Made by a program: the position numbers and the translations under genes
In this document: piece after piece, positions 18,792-29,600 of the stretch
Layout of the letters: each line of letters opens with the position of its first letter
How positions within the stretch are numbered: the stretch's first letter is position 1
The notes under the pieces: generated by a model
Told to the model about the DNA's origin: nothing
Seen by the model: the letters and a program-made list of their open reading frames with translations, nothing else
The model's database searches: none
Source of the DNA: Candidatus Alistipes avicola
GTDB lineage: Bacteria > Bacteroidota > Bacteroidia > Bacteroidales > Rikenellaceae
Assembly (NCBI GenBank): GCA_019118565.1
Contig: DWYR01000008.1
Span: forward strand, 1 to 64,000
Direction: 5' to 3'
Length of the DNA stretch: 64,000 nucleotides

Positions 18792-20255
18792 ATGAAAAAG
18801 ATTTTTTACGCAGCTTTGGCTGCTGTAGCACTGACCTTTGCGGCGTGCAGCGATGACGAAAACGGTAATCCTGGTCCTGTTCCTCCTCCGAGCGAGGGCG
18901 ATTTGAGCGAGATTCTCTTCGAGGACGGGACGCAGATCGGCAATGGCGATCAGGAGTTTGAGATCAAGGGTGAATATACGCTGCCGAAAGGAACCTATAT
19001 CCTCAAGGGATGGTGCTACGTCTGCGATGGAGCCAAGCTGACGATCGAGCCGGGTACGGTGATCAAGGGCGATAAGGAGACCATGGCCTCTTTGATTGTG
19101 GAGCGTGGCGGTCAGCTGATCGCACAGGGTTCGGCATCGGAGCCGATCGTCTTCACCTCGGCACAGCCTGCCGGTAGCCGCAAACCGGGCGACTGGGGTG
19201 GTATTATCCTCTGCGGTAAGGCGAAGAACAACAAGACCGAGATGGCGATCGAGGGTGGTCCGCGCTCGATGCACGGCGGTAGCGACGATGCCGACAATTC
19301 GGGTGTGCTGAGCTACGTGCGTTGCGAGTTTGCCGGTTATCCCTTTGCTCCGGATCAGGAGATTAACGGTATCACGCTCGGTTCGGTAGGTAGCGGCACG
19401 AAGATCGACCACGTACAGGTCTCCTATTCGAATGACGACTCGTTTGAGTGGTTCGGCGGAACGGTTGATTGCGATCACCTGGTGGCATTCCACGGATGGG
19501 ATGATGATTTCGATACCGACAACGGCTTCTCGGGTAAGGTGCAGTTCTGCCTGGCTGTCCGCAACCCCAAACTGGCAGACCAGTCCGTATCGAACGGTTT
19601 TGAGAGCGACAATAACGCCGACGGTTCGACCGAGATGCCCTATACCTCCTGCGTCTTCTCGAACGTAACCTTCATCGGCCCGATCGGTCAGGATCCCGCC
19701 TTCACCAATACGGCCGATTATATCAACGGTGGTGAGTTCAACCCGAACAACGGTTCGAAACTCGGCCAGTTCCAGTCGGCCATGCAGGTTCGCCGCAACT
19801 CGCACCTCTCCTGCTTTAACTCGGTAGCGATGGGGTATCCGGTCGGCCTGATCGTGGAGAACGACAAAGGCTCCAATACGCAGGAGGCTGCAACGAACGG
19901 CGACCTGAAGATCTCGAAGATCGTTTTCGCAGCCATGACGCAGCTTGCCAGCGATGCGAACAAGAAGTTTGGCGAGGATCTGGGCGCCTTCTCCGAGGCC
20001 TATTTCCGCACGGAGTCACTCGGTAACTCGGTTTACGATGAGATCGCTGATCTGAAACTACAGCAGCCCAACTCGCTGCAGGGTGGTTTCAACCCCTGTC
20101 CCACGACGGGCAGCCCGCTGCTCGATGCCGCATCGTTCTCCGATGCCATGGTTTCGACGGGCTTCGACAAGGTAAGCTACATCGGTGCTTTTGCCGAGAA
20201 CGATACCTGGATGGAGGGTTGGACCGAGTTTGATCCTCAGAATGCGGAGTACTAA
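18792..20255 (+). CDS. Surface lipoprotein, right-handed beta-helix type, TonB-receptor partner
   Basis: A 487-aa lipoprotein with signal and lipobox (ALTFAACSDD), a Pro-rich tether, then repeated short beta-strand turns typical of a parallel beta-helix (KLTIEPGTVIKGD, SLIVERGGQLIAQGSA, PAGSRKPGDWGGIILCG). Proteins of this style sit next to TonB receptors in many Bacteroidota. It probably works at the cell surface with the receptor just upstream, as a ligand capture or accessory protein; this is inference. The start is ATG 18792, which gives the lipoprotein signal; the frame is open further upstream only as overlap with the receptor. Confidence 0.8.
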   Translation: MKKIFYAALAAVALTFAACSDDENGNPGPVPPPSEGDLSEILFEDGTQIGNGDQEFEIKGEYTLPKGTYILKGWCYVCDGAKLTIEPGTVIKGDKETMASLIVERGGQLIAQGSASEPIVFTSAQPAGSRKPGDWGGIILCGKAKNNKTEMAIEGGPRSMHGGSDDADNSGVLSYVRCEFAGYPFAPDQEINGITLGSVGSGTKIDHVQVSYSNDDSFEWFGGTVDCDHLVAFHGWDDDFDTDNGFSGKVQFCLAVRNPKLADQSVSNGFESDNNADGSTEMPYTSCVFSNVTFIGPIGQDPAFTNTADYINGGEFNPNNGSKLGQFQSAMQVRRNSHLSCFNSVAMGYPVGLIVENDKGSNTQEAATNGDLKISKIVFAAMTQLASDANKKFGEDLGAFSEAYFRTESLGNSVYDEIADLKLQQPNSLQGGFNPCPTTGSPLLDAASFSDAMVSTGFDKVSYIGAFAENDTWMEGWTEFDPQNAEY

Positions 20256-20284
20256 TCGACAGATAGTGTGGTTTTGAATAGATG

Positions 20285-20310
20285 GGTGTCATCCTGCAAG
20301 GGGTGACACC
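20285..20310 (+). terminator. Hairpin after the receptor/lipoprotein operon
   Basis: A 10-bp stem with one wobble (20285-20294 with 20301-20310) and a T-rich but interrupted tail. Confidence 0.55.
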
Positions 20311-20320
20311 TGTTTATTAT

Positions 20321-20356
20321 AAAAAAAATATCGGGAGGTCATAAACCTCCCGATAT
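20321..20356 (-). terminator. Terminator of aspS
   Basis: A perfect 12-bp stem (20328-20339 with 20345-20356) followed on the minus strand by eight Ts, 20 nt after the aspS stop. Confidence 0.85.
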
Positions 20357-20375
20357 TTCCCTATTTTGTTTTTGA

Positions 20376-22130
20376 TTACTCTTTCGGTTTGCGCAGATCC
20401 AGATTCAACTCATCAAGCTGCGACTGGTCGAGGAAGCCCGGAGCATCGAGCATCACATCGCGGCCGGCATTGTTCTTCGGGAAGGCGATGTAATCGCGGA
20501 TCGAGTCCGTGCCGCCGAAGAGAGAGCAGAGCCGGTCGAATCCGAAAGCGAGACCTCCGTGAGGGGGTGCACCGTATTTGAAGGCGTTCATCAGGAAGCC
20601 GAAACGCTCCTGAGCCTGTTCGGGCGTAAAGCCGAGCAATTCGAACATCTTGGCCTGCAGTTTCGAGTCGTGGATACGGATCGAACCGCCACCGATCTCC
20701 GTGCCGTTGCAGACGAAGTCGTAGGCGTTGGCGCGAACGCGTCCCGGATCGCTGTCCAGATACTGTACGTCTTCGGGTTTGGGAGAGGTGAAGGGGTGGT
20801 GTACGGCGTAGTAGCGCTGCGTCTCGTCATCCCACTCGAAGAGAGGGAAATCGACTACCCACAGCGGTGCGAACTTCTTCGGATCACGCAATCCGAGCCG
20901 CTCGGCCACCTCGAGTCGCAGGGCGCAGAGTTGTGTGAGCACCTTGAATTTCTTGCCGCAGAGGATGAATACCATATCGCCTGCCTTGGCACCGCAACGG
21001 TCGGCCATCGCCTTGACCTGCTCCGGTGTGTAGAACTTGTCGATCGAGGATTTGACGCCGCCCTCCTCGACACGAATCCAAACCAATCCCTTGGCACCGA
21101 TCTGCTGGCGTTTGACAAACTCGGTCAGGGCGTCGATCTGCTTGCGGGTATAGACGGCGCAGCCCGGGGCTGCGAATCCGGTAATGTACTCGGCCTCGTC
21201 GAAGACCGAGAATCCGTGTCCGTGAGCCAGATCGGTCAGGTCGGAGAACTCCATGCCGAAACGCAGGTCGGGTTTGTCCGAACCGTATTTCTCCATCGCC
21301 TCGATCCAGGGCATCCGCTGTAGCGGCTCGTTCAGTTCGAGCCCCATGACCTCCTTGAACATATGTTTTGCCCAGCGCTCGAAGATCTCCAGTACATCCT
21401 CCTGCTCGACGAACGACATCTCGCAGTCGATCTGGGTGAATTCGGGCTGACGGTCTGCACGCAGGTCCTCATCGCGGAAGCAGCGAACGATCTGGAAGTA
21501 ACGGTCGTATCCGGCTACCATCAACAACTGTTTGAGCGTCTGCGGCGACTGCGGAAGGGCATAGAACTGGTTGGGGTTCATGCGGCTCGGAACGACGAAG
21601 TCGCGGGCACCCTCCGGAGTCGAGTTGACCAGATAGGGGGTCTCGATTTCGAGGAATCCCTCGCTGTCCAGGAAACGGCGGATCTCCTGGGCCATCTTGT
21701 GACGCAGGATCATGTTGCGCTGCAGGGGCGGACGGCGCAGGTCGAGATAGCGGTATTTCATACGCAGGTCATCGCCTCCGTCCGAGTTCTCCTCGATGGT
21801 GAAGGGGGGGACCTCCGCATCGTGCAGGATGGTCAGCTGTTCGGCTACCACCTCAATATCGCCGGTCGGTATTTTCGTGTTTTTCGACGAGCGCTCGATG
21901 ACGCGTCCCTTGACCTGAAGGACGAACTCGCGTCCCAGTTTCTCGGCAACGGCCTTTACTTCGGGAGCCGAATGCTCCTCGACGACGATCTGGGTGATGC
22001 CGTAGCGGTCGCGCAGGTCGATGAAGGTCATCGCGCCCAGGTTGCGCACTTTCTGCACCCATCCGGCCAGAGTGACCGTCTCGTTGATGTTTGCGGCTCT
22101 CAGTTGGCCGCAGGTATGGGTCCTGTACAT
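20376..22130 (-). CDS. aspS: Aspartyl-tRNA synthetase
   Basis: Charges tRNA-Asp with aspartate. The 584-aa class IIb enzyme has an N-terminal OB-fold anticodon-binding domain (about 1-110, with [20 protein letters not shown]). Motif 2 reads [20 protein letters not shown], and the GAD insertion lies in the bacterial-type position. Motif 3 is [10 protein letters not shown] near the C-terminus. Full length for bacterial AspRS. Two -7-like boxes lie upstream. Confidence 0.98.
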   Translation of the reverse strand: MYRTHTCGQLRAANINETVTLAGWVQKVRNLGAMTFIDLRDRYGITQIVVEEHSAPEVKAVAEKLGREFVLQVKGRVIERSSKNTKIPTGDIEVVAEQLTILHDAEVPPFTIEENSDGGDDLRMKYRYLDLRRPPLQRNMILRHKMAQEIRRFLDSEGFLEIETPYLVNSTPEGARDFVVPSRMNPNQFYALPQSPQTLKQLLMVAGYDRYFQIVRCFRDEDLRADRQPEFTQIDCEMSFVEQEDVLEIFERWAKHMFKEVMGLELNEPLQRMPWIEAMEKYGSDKPDLRFGMEFSDLTDLAHGHGFSVFDEAEYITGFAAPGCAVYTRKQIDALTEFVKRQQIGAKGLVWIRVEEGGVKSSIDKFYTPEQVKAMADRCGAKAGDMVFILCGKKFKVLTQLCALRLEVAERLGLRDPKKFAPLWVVDFPLFEWDDETQRYYAVHHPFTSPKPEDVQYLDSDPGRVRANAYDFVCNGTEIGGGSIRIHDSKLQAKMFELLGFTPEQAQERFGFLMNAFKYGAPPHGGLAFGFDRLCSLFGGTDSIRDYIAFPKNNAGRDVMLDAPGFLDQSQLDELNLDLRKPKE

Positions 22131-22170
22131 GATTTTGCCTATTTTGATTTTATTCGTATCTTGCCGTTCG

Positions 22171-22252
22171 CAAAAATAAAAAGAGTGAATGCGCCGACTC
22201 TTTTTCGCCTTTGTTGCGGATCGGTCGGGATTCGCTCAACCGTACAAAGGTA
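22171..22252 (-). promoter_or_regulatory. Two -7 boxes upstream of aspS
   Basis: Minus-strand TATTTTTG (22171-22178) and TACCTTTG (22245-22252) both fit TAnnTTTG; neither has TTTG at the ideal -33 spacing. One or both may drive aspS. Confidence 0.4.
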
Positions 22253-22336
22253 AGAAAAATCAGGGAGATGTCTTCTGCGCAGGCGGGATTTTTTATCGCC
22301 CGGGTCTGTCGGGCGGAGGATTTTGCACCGGAAACT

Positions 22337-22783
22337 ATGGAACAGCAGGAAAAAGATGAAAAATTCATGCGCCTGGCACTAAACGAGGCGCAGCGAGCGT
22401 TAGATGAAAAGGAGGTGCCTATCGGTGCGGTCGTTGTGTGCGGTGACCGGGTTGTAGGACGGGGACACAATCTGGTTGAGATGCTGAGGGATGCGACCGC
22501 CCATGCCGAGATGCAGGCCTTGACGGCGGCCGCTTCGACCATCGGAGGCAAGTATCTGCCGGATTGTACGTTGTATGTTACGGTCGAACCGTGTGTCATG
22601 TGCGCCGGGGCGATTGCATGGAGTCAGGTCGGACGGGTTGTTTACGGGGCTGACGATCCGAAGCGGGGTTATCGCCGCTATTCGGAACAGATCTTTCCCC
22701 CGAAAACAACGGTCTGCGCCGGGGTGTTGGCTGAAGAGTGCGAAAGGTTGATGACCTCTTTTTTTGCCACGCTACGCGGGTGA
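22337..22783 (+). CDS. tadA: tRNA adenosine(34) deaminase
   Basis: Deaminates A34 to inosine in tRNA-Arg(ACG). The 148-aa zinc enzyme carries His56-Ala-Glu58 in TAHAEMQAL and PCVMC with Cys86 and Cys89, the full cytidine-deaminase-fold active site. ATG 22337 gives the normal short N-terminus (MEQQEKDEKFMRLALNEAQ); the frame is open upstream but those residues look unlike the family. Confidence 0.95.
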   Translation: MEQQEKDEKFMRLALNEAQRALDEKEVPIGAVVVCGDRVVGRGHNLVEMLRDATAHAEMQALTAAASTIGGKYLPDCTLYVTVEPCVMCAGAIAWSQVGRVVYGADDPKRGYRRYSEQIFPPKTTVCAGVLAEECERLMTSFFATLRG

Positions 22784-22786
22784 TTC

Positions 22787-22817
22787 TTTGGATAGTTCAA
22801 AAAAATCGTTATTTTTG
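22787..22817 (+). promoter_or_regulatory. Consensus promoter for the TPR gene
   Basis: TTTG (22787-22790), exactly 19 nt, then TATTTTTG (22810-22817). Full match to the Bacteroides promoter; a 5' leader of about 55 nt precedes ATG 22881. Confidence 0.8.
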
Positions 22818-22880
22818 TCAGCCTTGTCCTTTTGTCCGGCAAGTTGTTATAAATTATTATAATTTTATAAATAGGAACGT

Positions 22881-23858
22881 ATGAAAAAATTGTTCATTTC
22901 GGCTCTCGCATTGTTCGCCGCATTCTCCATTTCTGCACAGGATCTGTCTGTAGTTTACAACCAGGCAGTAACAGCTTTTAACGGTCGTGATTATGCAACT
23001 GCGGCCCAGGGATTCGAGACGTTGATTGATCAAGGTATGGATTCGGAAGATGTTGATGTGCAGGGTTGGGTCAGCACCGCGAAGTCCAATCTGCCCAGAT
23101 GTTACTTTATGATGGGCGGTATGGCTGCACAGCAGAAAGATTTGGATAAAGCCTTGACGAACTTCATTAAATCGGCAGAGCTGGCTGAGTTGTATGGAAA
23201 CTTCCAGCAGTCGGTTCAGTCGAAGGGTTGGGTTGCCAACATCTATCGTGTAAAGGGCGGCGAGGCCTTCAATAATAAAGATTATGCGACGGCTGCCGAG
23301 GTATTCTCGAAGGGCTATGAGTATGATCCTCTCAATACGGAGATGGCTCTCAACCTGGCGATGAGCTACTCTGAACTTGCACTGGCTAACAAGGATCTGG
23401 AGCTGTATCGCAAAGGTATGGAGGTTTACGAGAACATTGCTGCACTGGATAATCCTAAGTTCGCCGAGGATGTTGCCAAGGCAAAGGAGATGATCGGTAT
23501 CTACACGAATAATATGGTTGCCGTTATGCAGCAGGCTGGCAATAACGATGCGGTTATTGCTATGGCCGATGAAATGTTGGCAGCCAATCCGTCGAATGCC
23601 TTGGCGCAAAAGATTCGTTTGCAGGCTCTCTTTTCCAAGAAAGACTATGCCGGTGTAATTGCAAGTGCAGAGGCGGCCGCCTCCGCACAGCAGAACGAGG
23701 AGGATCGCAGTGATATGTACTTTATCCTGGGTGCTGCTTACAATGCTCAGGCGAAGGCTCCGCAGGCAATCGAGGCTCTCGGGAAAGTAACAGCCGGTTC
23801 GAATGTGGCTGCAGCCAAGGATACGATTGCGAAACTGACGGCCAACAATAAGCAGTAG
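22881..23858 (+). CDS. Exported tetratricopeptide-repeat protein
   Basis: A 325-aa protein with a signal peptide (MKKLFISALALFAAFSISAQ) and several TPR-like helical pairs (for example AFNGRDYATAAQGFETLI, AFNNKDYATAAEVFSKGY, LFSKKDYAGVIASAEAAA). No enzymatic motif. It probably scaffolds periplasmic or envelope complexes. It is monocistronic, with a consensus promoter and a strong terminator. Codon choice and the clean promoter suggest good expression. Confidence 0.85.
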   Translation: MKKLFISALALFAAFSISAQDLSVVYNQAVTAFNGRDYATAAQGFETLIDQGMDSEDVDVQGWVSTAKSNLPRCYFMMGGMAAQQKDLDKALTNFIKSAELAELYGNFQQSVQSKGWVANIYRVKGGEAFNNKDYATAAEVFSKGYEYDPLNTEMALNLAMSYSELALANKDLELYRKGMEVYENIAALDNPKFAEDVAKAKEMIGIYTNNMVAVMQQAGNNDAVIAMADEMLAANPSNALAQKIRLQALFSKKDYAGVIASAEAAASAQQNEEDRSDMYFILGAAYNAQAKAPQAIEALGKVTAGSNVAAAKDTIAKLTANNKQ

Positions 23859-23882
23859 TCCCGATCGGGTTCCCCATAGAAT

Positions 23883-23918
23883 AAAAAACGGAGGATTGTC
23901 GAAATCCTCCGTTTTTTT
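23883..23918. terminator. Bidirectional terminator between TPR gene and queG
   Basis: A perfect 15-bp stem (23883-23897 with 23903-23917), 5-nt loop, with A- and T-tracts on the two ends. Confidence 0.9.
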
Positions 23919-23924
23919 GTCGAT

Positions 23925-24854
23925 CTACTCTACCGGTTCGAGATTTTGCCGTACGTTGCGTTGGATGCGTTCGAGGCCGCTGCGGGTCAAGGGGGTATCG
24001 GCAAAACGGTCGAAAAACTCCTCTTCGCCCATTGCGAGCCACTCCTCGGGTGTTATGCAGAGCGGATCGAAGAGGGGATCCATACGGGGCGAAGTGTGCA
24101 TCAGTGCCTTTTGGTTGTGGGGACAGCAGCTTTGGCAACGGTCACATCCGAAGATCCATCCGGCCAGGTCGGTTCGTCCCGGCATCTCTTTTTCGATCGT
24201 GCGACAGGAGATGCAACGCGATGTGTCGATCACTTTTGGCTCGACGATGGCCTGTGTGGGACAACTTTCCAGACAGTTGCGACATCGCCCGCAACGACTC
24301 CCTTCGAAGGGAGTGTCATATTTATCGGCAGGTAGTGTCAATACCAGCTCTCCGAGTAGGACGAAAGACCCGAATTTCGGAGTGATGAGCAGCGATTGAC
24401 GTCCGATCCAGCCCAGTCCGGCTTCGACGGCCAGTTGCTTCTCCAGCAGCGGGGCCGTATCGACAAAACAGCGTCCTTTTACCTCGGGGTATTCTTGTTG
24501 CAGAGCCTCGAACAGGGCGGAGAGCATCTCCTTGATCGTCTGGTGATAGTCCCGTGTACAGGCATAGGAGGCGACTCGGGTCCGAAATTCCTGCGGATAC
24601 CCTTCGCTGACCCTGTTTTTATAGCTAATGGCACAGACGACGACCGTTTGGGCTCCTTCAACCAGGCGACGTACATCGAATCGTCTGTCCAAATAGCGTC
24701 CCATATATCCCAGAGAAGAGTTGTATCCCTTTTCGAGCCAGGCCTTGAAATAGGCTTCATTCTCGGCAAAGTGTTTACCGGGAGTAATACCGCAAAGATC
24801 GAATCCTTGCAATGCGGCCAGTTCTTTGATATGTCGATTGGAAAGCGAAGTCAT
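23925..24854 (-). CDS. queG: Epoxyqueuosine reductase
   Basis: Last step of queuosine synthesis in tRNA; a cobalamin and 2[4Fe-4S] enzyme. The 309-aa protein has the two cluster motifs CGRCRNCLESCPTQAI and CDRCQSCCPHN, plus an extra CISC segment. Upstream GWIGRQSLLITPKFGSFVLL is the usual QueG core. ATG 24854 is chosen because the only upstream option (24905) lies beyond the candidate -7 box at 24864-24871. QueA, the preceding enzyme of the pathway, is encoded 35 kb away in this window. Confidence 0.93.
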   Translation of the reverse strand: MTSLSNRHIKELAALQGFDLCGITPGKHFAENEAYFKAWLEKGYNSSLGYMGRYLDRRFDVRRLVEGAQTVVVCAISYKNRVSEGYPQEFRTRVASYACTRDYHQTIKEMLSALFEALQQEYPEVKGRCFVDTAPLLEKQLAVEAGLGWIGRQSLLITPKFGSFVLLGELVLTLPADKYDTPFEGSRCGRCRNCLESCPTQAIVEPKVIDTSRCISCRTIEKEMPGRTDLAGWIFGCDRCQSCCPHNQKALMHTSPRMDPLFDPLCITPEEWLAMGEEEFFDRFADTPLTRSGLERIQRNVRQNLEPVE

Positions 24855-24863
24855 AATTTGTTC

Positions 24864-24902
24864 CAAAAGTAGTACTTTTTCCCGTAATAATTCGTAATTT
24901 TG
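24864..24902. promoter_or_regulatory. Divergent -7 boxes between queG and acyl-CoA synthetase
   Basis: TACTTTTG on the minus strand (24864-24871) points to queG; TAATTTTG on the plus strand (24895-24902) points to the synthetase gene. They are 23 nt apart, so the two polymerases would compete for the same face of DNA. Confidence 0.5.
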
Positions 24903-24936
24903 CACCGGGTATTCCCCTTTAATTCATAGGAAAACA

Positions 24937-26571
24937 ATGACCATCCATACACTTTACGAACTCGTACAGCACAGTATCAAGGAGTTCGCCTCGAAAGTCG
25001 CGTTCTCCATGTACGGAGGCGAGGAGTTCACCTATGCTGAAATAGGAGGTCGGATCAGCAAAGTGCAGGAGTTGTTAACCGATGCCGGTCTCTGTGCGGG
25101 AGACAAAGTGGCGTTGTTGAGCAGCAATATGCCGAACTGGTGCGTTTCCTACCTGGCTATTACGTCGGCCGGAATGGTCGCCGTACCGATCCTTCCCGAT
25201 TTCTCGACCGAAGAGTTGGATATGATCATCAGCCACTCGGAGGCAAAGGCCCTGATGGTTTCCGACAGACTCTTTTCGAAACTCTCCAAATCGACAACCG
25301 AGCCGCTCAATGTGGTGATCCGTACCAAAAATTTCGGTGTGATCGCTTCGAAGCCGGTTTCGAGCAAGGGGTCGACACGGATTCCCAAACCGGAGGATTT
25401 GGCAGTGATTATCTATACATCGGGAACGACATCGAAACCCAAAGGTGTGATGCTCTCCCACGCGAACCTCTGTGCGCAGATTGCGATGAGTTCGGCCATC
25501 TTCCCGATTGGACCGCAGGATACGTTCCTTTCGGTGTTGCCGCTTTCCCATACGTATGAGTGTTCGATCGGTATGATTTATCCCTTTTCGATGGGGGCAA
25601 GCGTCGTCTATCTGGATCGACCGCCTACAAGTTCCGTGTTGATTCCAGCCATGGCTGAGGTGCGCCCGACCGTGATGTTGATAGTTCCGCTTATCATCGA
25701 AAAGATCTATCGCAACCAGGTACAGGCAAAGTTTTCTTCCAATGGCTTTTGGAGAATGCTTTACCGTATCGGATTCATGCGTCGTTATCTGCACCGCATA
25801 GCTGGACAACGCTTGATGAAGGTCTTTGGCGGGCGGTTGCGTTTCCTGGGAATCGGCGGAGCCAAACTGGATGGCGGGGCTGAACAATTCCTGCTTGAAG
25901 CAAGGTTCCCTTATGCGATTGGTTACGGTCTGACCGAGACAGCTCCTTTGTTGGCGGGGGCAGCTCCTTCACAGGTGCGTCTGGGTTCCACGGGCCCGGC
26001 GGCTCCGGGAGTGCAGCTTCGTTTGGAGAATGTCAATCCCGATACGCATCAGGGGGAGATCGTGGCCAAGACACCGAGTGCGATGATCGGCTATTACAAG
26101 AATCCCGAAGCAACCCGCGAGGTATTTACCGACGACGGTTGGTTCCGTACGGGCGATCTGGGCTGCTTTTCGGAGGATGGGTGGCTTTATATCAAGGGAC
26201 GCTTGAAGAATATGATCGTCGGTCCGGGCGGAGAGAATATCTATCCCGAAGATATCGAGAGCGTATTGAACTCTCATGTATATATTTCCGATTCGGTCGT
26301 AACCGAACGGGGTGGTCGTTTGATTGCATTGGTCAATTTCAATACCGAGGCGCTGGAGGCGAAGTTCGACGGTTGGCGGGAAGATTTCGACATCTGGAAA
26401 GAGAAGCTCAAAAAGGAGGTGATTGATTTTGTAAATGCACGCGTCAATCGGTTCTCCCGCATATCGGAGGTGGTCGAGGAGCAGGCGTTCGTAAAAACAC
26501 CGACCCATAAGATCCGCCGGTTCCTTTATACAAAGCGTAATCTGCAGCAGCCGCACGAGCCTTTGAAATAA
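24937..26571 (+). CDS. AMP-forming long-chain acyl-CoA synthetase
   Basis: Activates a fatty acid to acyl-AMP and then acyl-CoA. The 544-aa ANL-family enzyme has the P-loop IIYTSGTTSKPKGVMLSH, the GYGLTETAPL motif, the hinge region GWFRTGDLG and the C-terminal GPGGENIYPEDIE. This variety is common in Bacteroidales as FadD-like ligase. It is flanked by its own promoter and terminator. Chain-length preference cannot be read from sequence. Confidence 0.92.
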   Translation: MTIHTLYELVQHSIKEFASKVAFSMYGGEEFTYAEIGGRISKVQELLTDAGLCAGDKVALLSSNMPNWCVSYLAITSAGMVAVPILPDFSTEELDMIISHSEAKALMVSDRLFSKLSKSTTEPLNVVIRTKNFGVIASKPVSSKGSTRIPKPEDLAVIIYTSGTTSKPKGVMLSHANLCAQIAMSSAIFPIGPQDTFLSVLPLSHTYECSIGMIYPFSMGASVVYLDRPPTSSVLIPAMAEVRPTVMLIVPLIIEKIYRNQVQAKFSSNGFWRMLYRIGFMRRYLHRIAGQRLMKVFGGRLRFLGIGGAKLDGGAEQFLLEARFPYAIGYGLTETAPLLAGAAPSQVRLGSTGPAAPGVQLRLENVNPDTHQGEIVAKTPSAMIGYYKNPEATREVFTDDGWFRTGDLGCFSEDGWLYIKGRLKNMIVGPGGENIYPEDIESVLNSHVYISDSVVTERGGRLIALVNFNTEALEAKFDGWREDFDIWKEKLKKEVIDFVNARVNRFSRISEVVEEQAFVKTPTHKIRRFLYTKRNLQQPHEPLK

Positions 26572-26586
26572 GCTCTCTTTATTATT

Positions 26587-26630
26587 CAAAAAACACCCGA
26601 CACTCTCTGAAGAGTGTCGGGTGTTTTTTG
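26587..26630 (+). terminator. Terminator of the acyl-CoA synthetase gene
   Basis: A perfect 20-bp stem (26587-26606 with 26611-26630) with a 4-nt loop and internal T-run at the 3' arm. Confidence 0.9.
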
Positions 26631-26645
26631 CTATACGGTAAAAAT

Positions 26646-26674
26646 AAAGGGCGGAATTCCGAATTCCGCCCTTT
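26646..26674 (-). terminator. Terminator of the DUF2723 gene
   Basis: A 14-bp stem (26646-26659 with 26661-26674), followed on the minus strand by a short T-run, 22 nt after the stop of the DUF2723 gene. Confidence 0.8.
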
Positions 26675-26695
26675 GCTATTGTAGGATGCTTGTTG

Positions 26696-29600
26696 TCAGT
26701 TGGCTTGCTGTAGGGAATCTTCCAGCAGAGTGAGTTGTTCGGGCTGAACCAACTCTTCCTCATAGGCTCCCAACGTGCGGTAATACTCGTTCAGTTCGCG
26801 AAGTACATCGCTCCGACGGAAATATACAGTCGTGTGATAGAGCATATCGAGTTCATCCATCTTCCGGAAGAGAGTCTGAAGCACCATATCGCCCTGGATG
26901 CCTTCGAATTCGAGGTAATAGTCGATGTATTGCATCAGATTCCGTGCATAATCCATCAACAGTTTGTCTCCCTTCTGGTATTCGGCTGCCATGTAGTAGC
27001 CTTCGATGAAGGGGAGTGTATTGGCCTCCGTGTAGCGGATCTGCCAGGTCGGGAATTTCTCCAGCCCGGTATCGAGCAGTTCGATCGCTTTAATCGAATC
27101 GCCCCGGCGCAGATACTCTTTGGCAACACGGGCGAATGCTTCGCGTGACATCGATGCACTCAGATTGTACTGGGTGAAGTAGTCGGCATAGACGCGCGGA
27201 TCGTTCAGGTTGCCGTAGCGGAAGGTCTCCATCAACAGCGGGCCTGCGACATCGGGATCGATTCGTCCGATTTCGCGGACGGAGCGTGCTGGCGTGTAGA
27301 TCGGCACGAACCGATAGGAGTATCCGTCGAACTGTAGGTAGTCGAGCAGGCCAAGTGGTTGTAATGTATGGATCTGCGTGAAATAGATCGGCCGTTTCCA
27401 ATCGAAATGGGCGAACATGTCGAGCAGCATCAATTGGCTCTTGTCGATTGTGCTTCCGGAGATGTTCAGATAGACCGTATCGACCATCAGGTCGCGATCC
27501 TCCTCCTTGACGATGCCCGATGCGATGGCGTTCTCCTTGTTTACCGGAATGGCGAAACGGGTGGCCGGCAGGTAGTCCTGTTGCTCACCATTGCTCAGCA
27601 TTACCTTGGTGCGCGGGTCGTCGCTGCGCACGAAGTCGATCGCCTCCTTCAGGTCGAGTGTCCGGTCGATCTTGTTGACCACCGGAATCAGGTCGTTCGT
27701 GTAGGTGTATTTGCTCTGCGGTAGGGTGAAGGGGACTCCGGGTGCATCGTTGGCCTTGGCCTTCATCTCGTCGATGTACCACTCGCCGCCCAGGTAGCTC
27801 GAGTTCATGATCCGTACGTCGGGGCGTACACCGTCCACCTCCTGGTTGAACCACAACGGGAAGGTGTCGTTATCCGCATAGTTGATGATGATCGAGTTGG
27901 GCAGGGTCGATTGCAGGTAGTTCCAGCCGATGTCGCGGGCATAGGTGCGGTGCGAACGGTCGTGGTCGTCCCAGTTCTGGGCGGCCAGAATCCCCGGTAC
28001 CGCCATGCAGATTACGGTTGCGGCGATCGGGGCGGTTATTCCCTGACGTTTGGTCAGCCATACGATGAGGTCACGGATGGCCATTACGCCGAATCCGATC
28101 CAGATCGAGAAGGCATAGAACGAACCGGCATAGACGTAATCTCGCTCACGGGGCTCGTTGGGCGAGGTATTGAAGTAGACCACCAGTGCGATACCCATCA
28201 TGATGAAGAGCCACATGACGATCGAGAAGTTGCGCGGATCGCGGTTGAGCTGGTAGATCAATCCGATCAGACCCAGAATAAAGGGAAGGAAATAGTAGGT
28301 GTTCCGAGCCTTGTTCCCTGCCACCTCATCCGGAAGATTCTCCTGTGGCCCGAGATATTTCTCGTCGATCCATTTGATACCCGAGAGCCAGTTGCCGTCC
28401 GTAATGAGGACATCGGAGGGCTGTATGTCGTTTTGGCGGCCTACGAAGTTCCAGAGGAAGTAGCGCCAGTACATATGGTTCAACTGGTAGGTGAAAAAGT
28501 AGTTCAGGTTTTCGAGTGCCGTCGGTTCGACGATCACCGTGGGGCCGTATCCCGAGTCGTCGTCCCAAACCGTCTTGCGACCGAAGTCGAGCACCTCGGC
28601 ACGTTGGGGGCGTCCCTGCTCGTCACGGACGATCTCACCGTTTTCATCGCGAACATAGTCGAGTTTGGTGCGGTAGGCGCTCCAGGACTTATAGGCCTCT
28701 TCCGAGGTGGCGTGGTTCCACATACGCGGGAAGAGATGCAAGAACTGCGACGGATATTCGTAACCGTCGATGACACGACGCTCCTGGTATTTTCCCTCCT
28801 CGTCCAGATAGCGGGCCGTCTTGTATTTGTAGTCGATGATCGGTGCGGAGAACTGTGCCCCGTAGAGCAGCGGTTTGTCGCCGTACTGGTCGCGGTTGAG
28901 CATTGAGAAGAGGGCGAACGGATTGTTCGGATTGTTGCTGTTCATCGGCGGATTGGCTACGGCACGGATTGTTACCGAGGCATAGGATGAGTAGCCGATT
29001 AGGATCATCAGCGTCGAGAGCAGTATGGTATTCAGAATCACACGTCCCTTCTTGTGGCTCTTGTATACGCCGAAACCCAGGGCGGCCAGCAGGGCCAGCG
29101 CAAAGAATACCATGCCGGAATTAACCGGAAGTCCGAGCGTATTGACGAAGAACAGGTCCACGAATGCTCCGATATAGACCGTGTAGGGGATGATGATGCC
29201 GTTGATGAAAAGCAGAATGGCTCCCGAGATCACGGCGCTCCAGAAAATTCCCTTGAAGGTGATTTTTTGAGTTTTGCGGAAGTAGTAGATGAAGACGAGA
29301 GCCGGGATGGTCAGCAGGTTGAGGATGTGTACGCCGATCGAGAGCCCCATCAGATAGGCGATCAGGATGATCCACCGGGTCGAGTGGGGTTGGTCGGCCT
29401 GCTCCTCCCACTTGAGCATCAACCAGACGACGAGGGCCGTGAACATCGACGAGAGGGCATATACCTCGCCTTCGACAGCCGAGAACCAGAAGGTGTCGGT
29501 GAAGGTGTAAGCTAATGCACCGACAATGCCCGTTCCCAGAATCGTGAGGATGTTGGCACGAGTCAACTCCTGGCCGGAACGGGTGATGATACGCCGGGCC

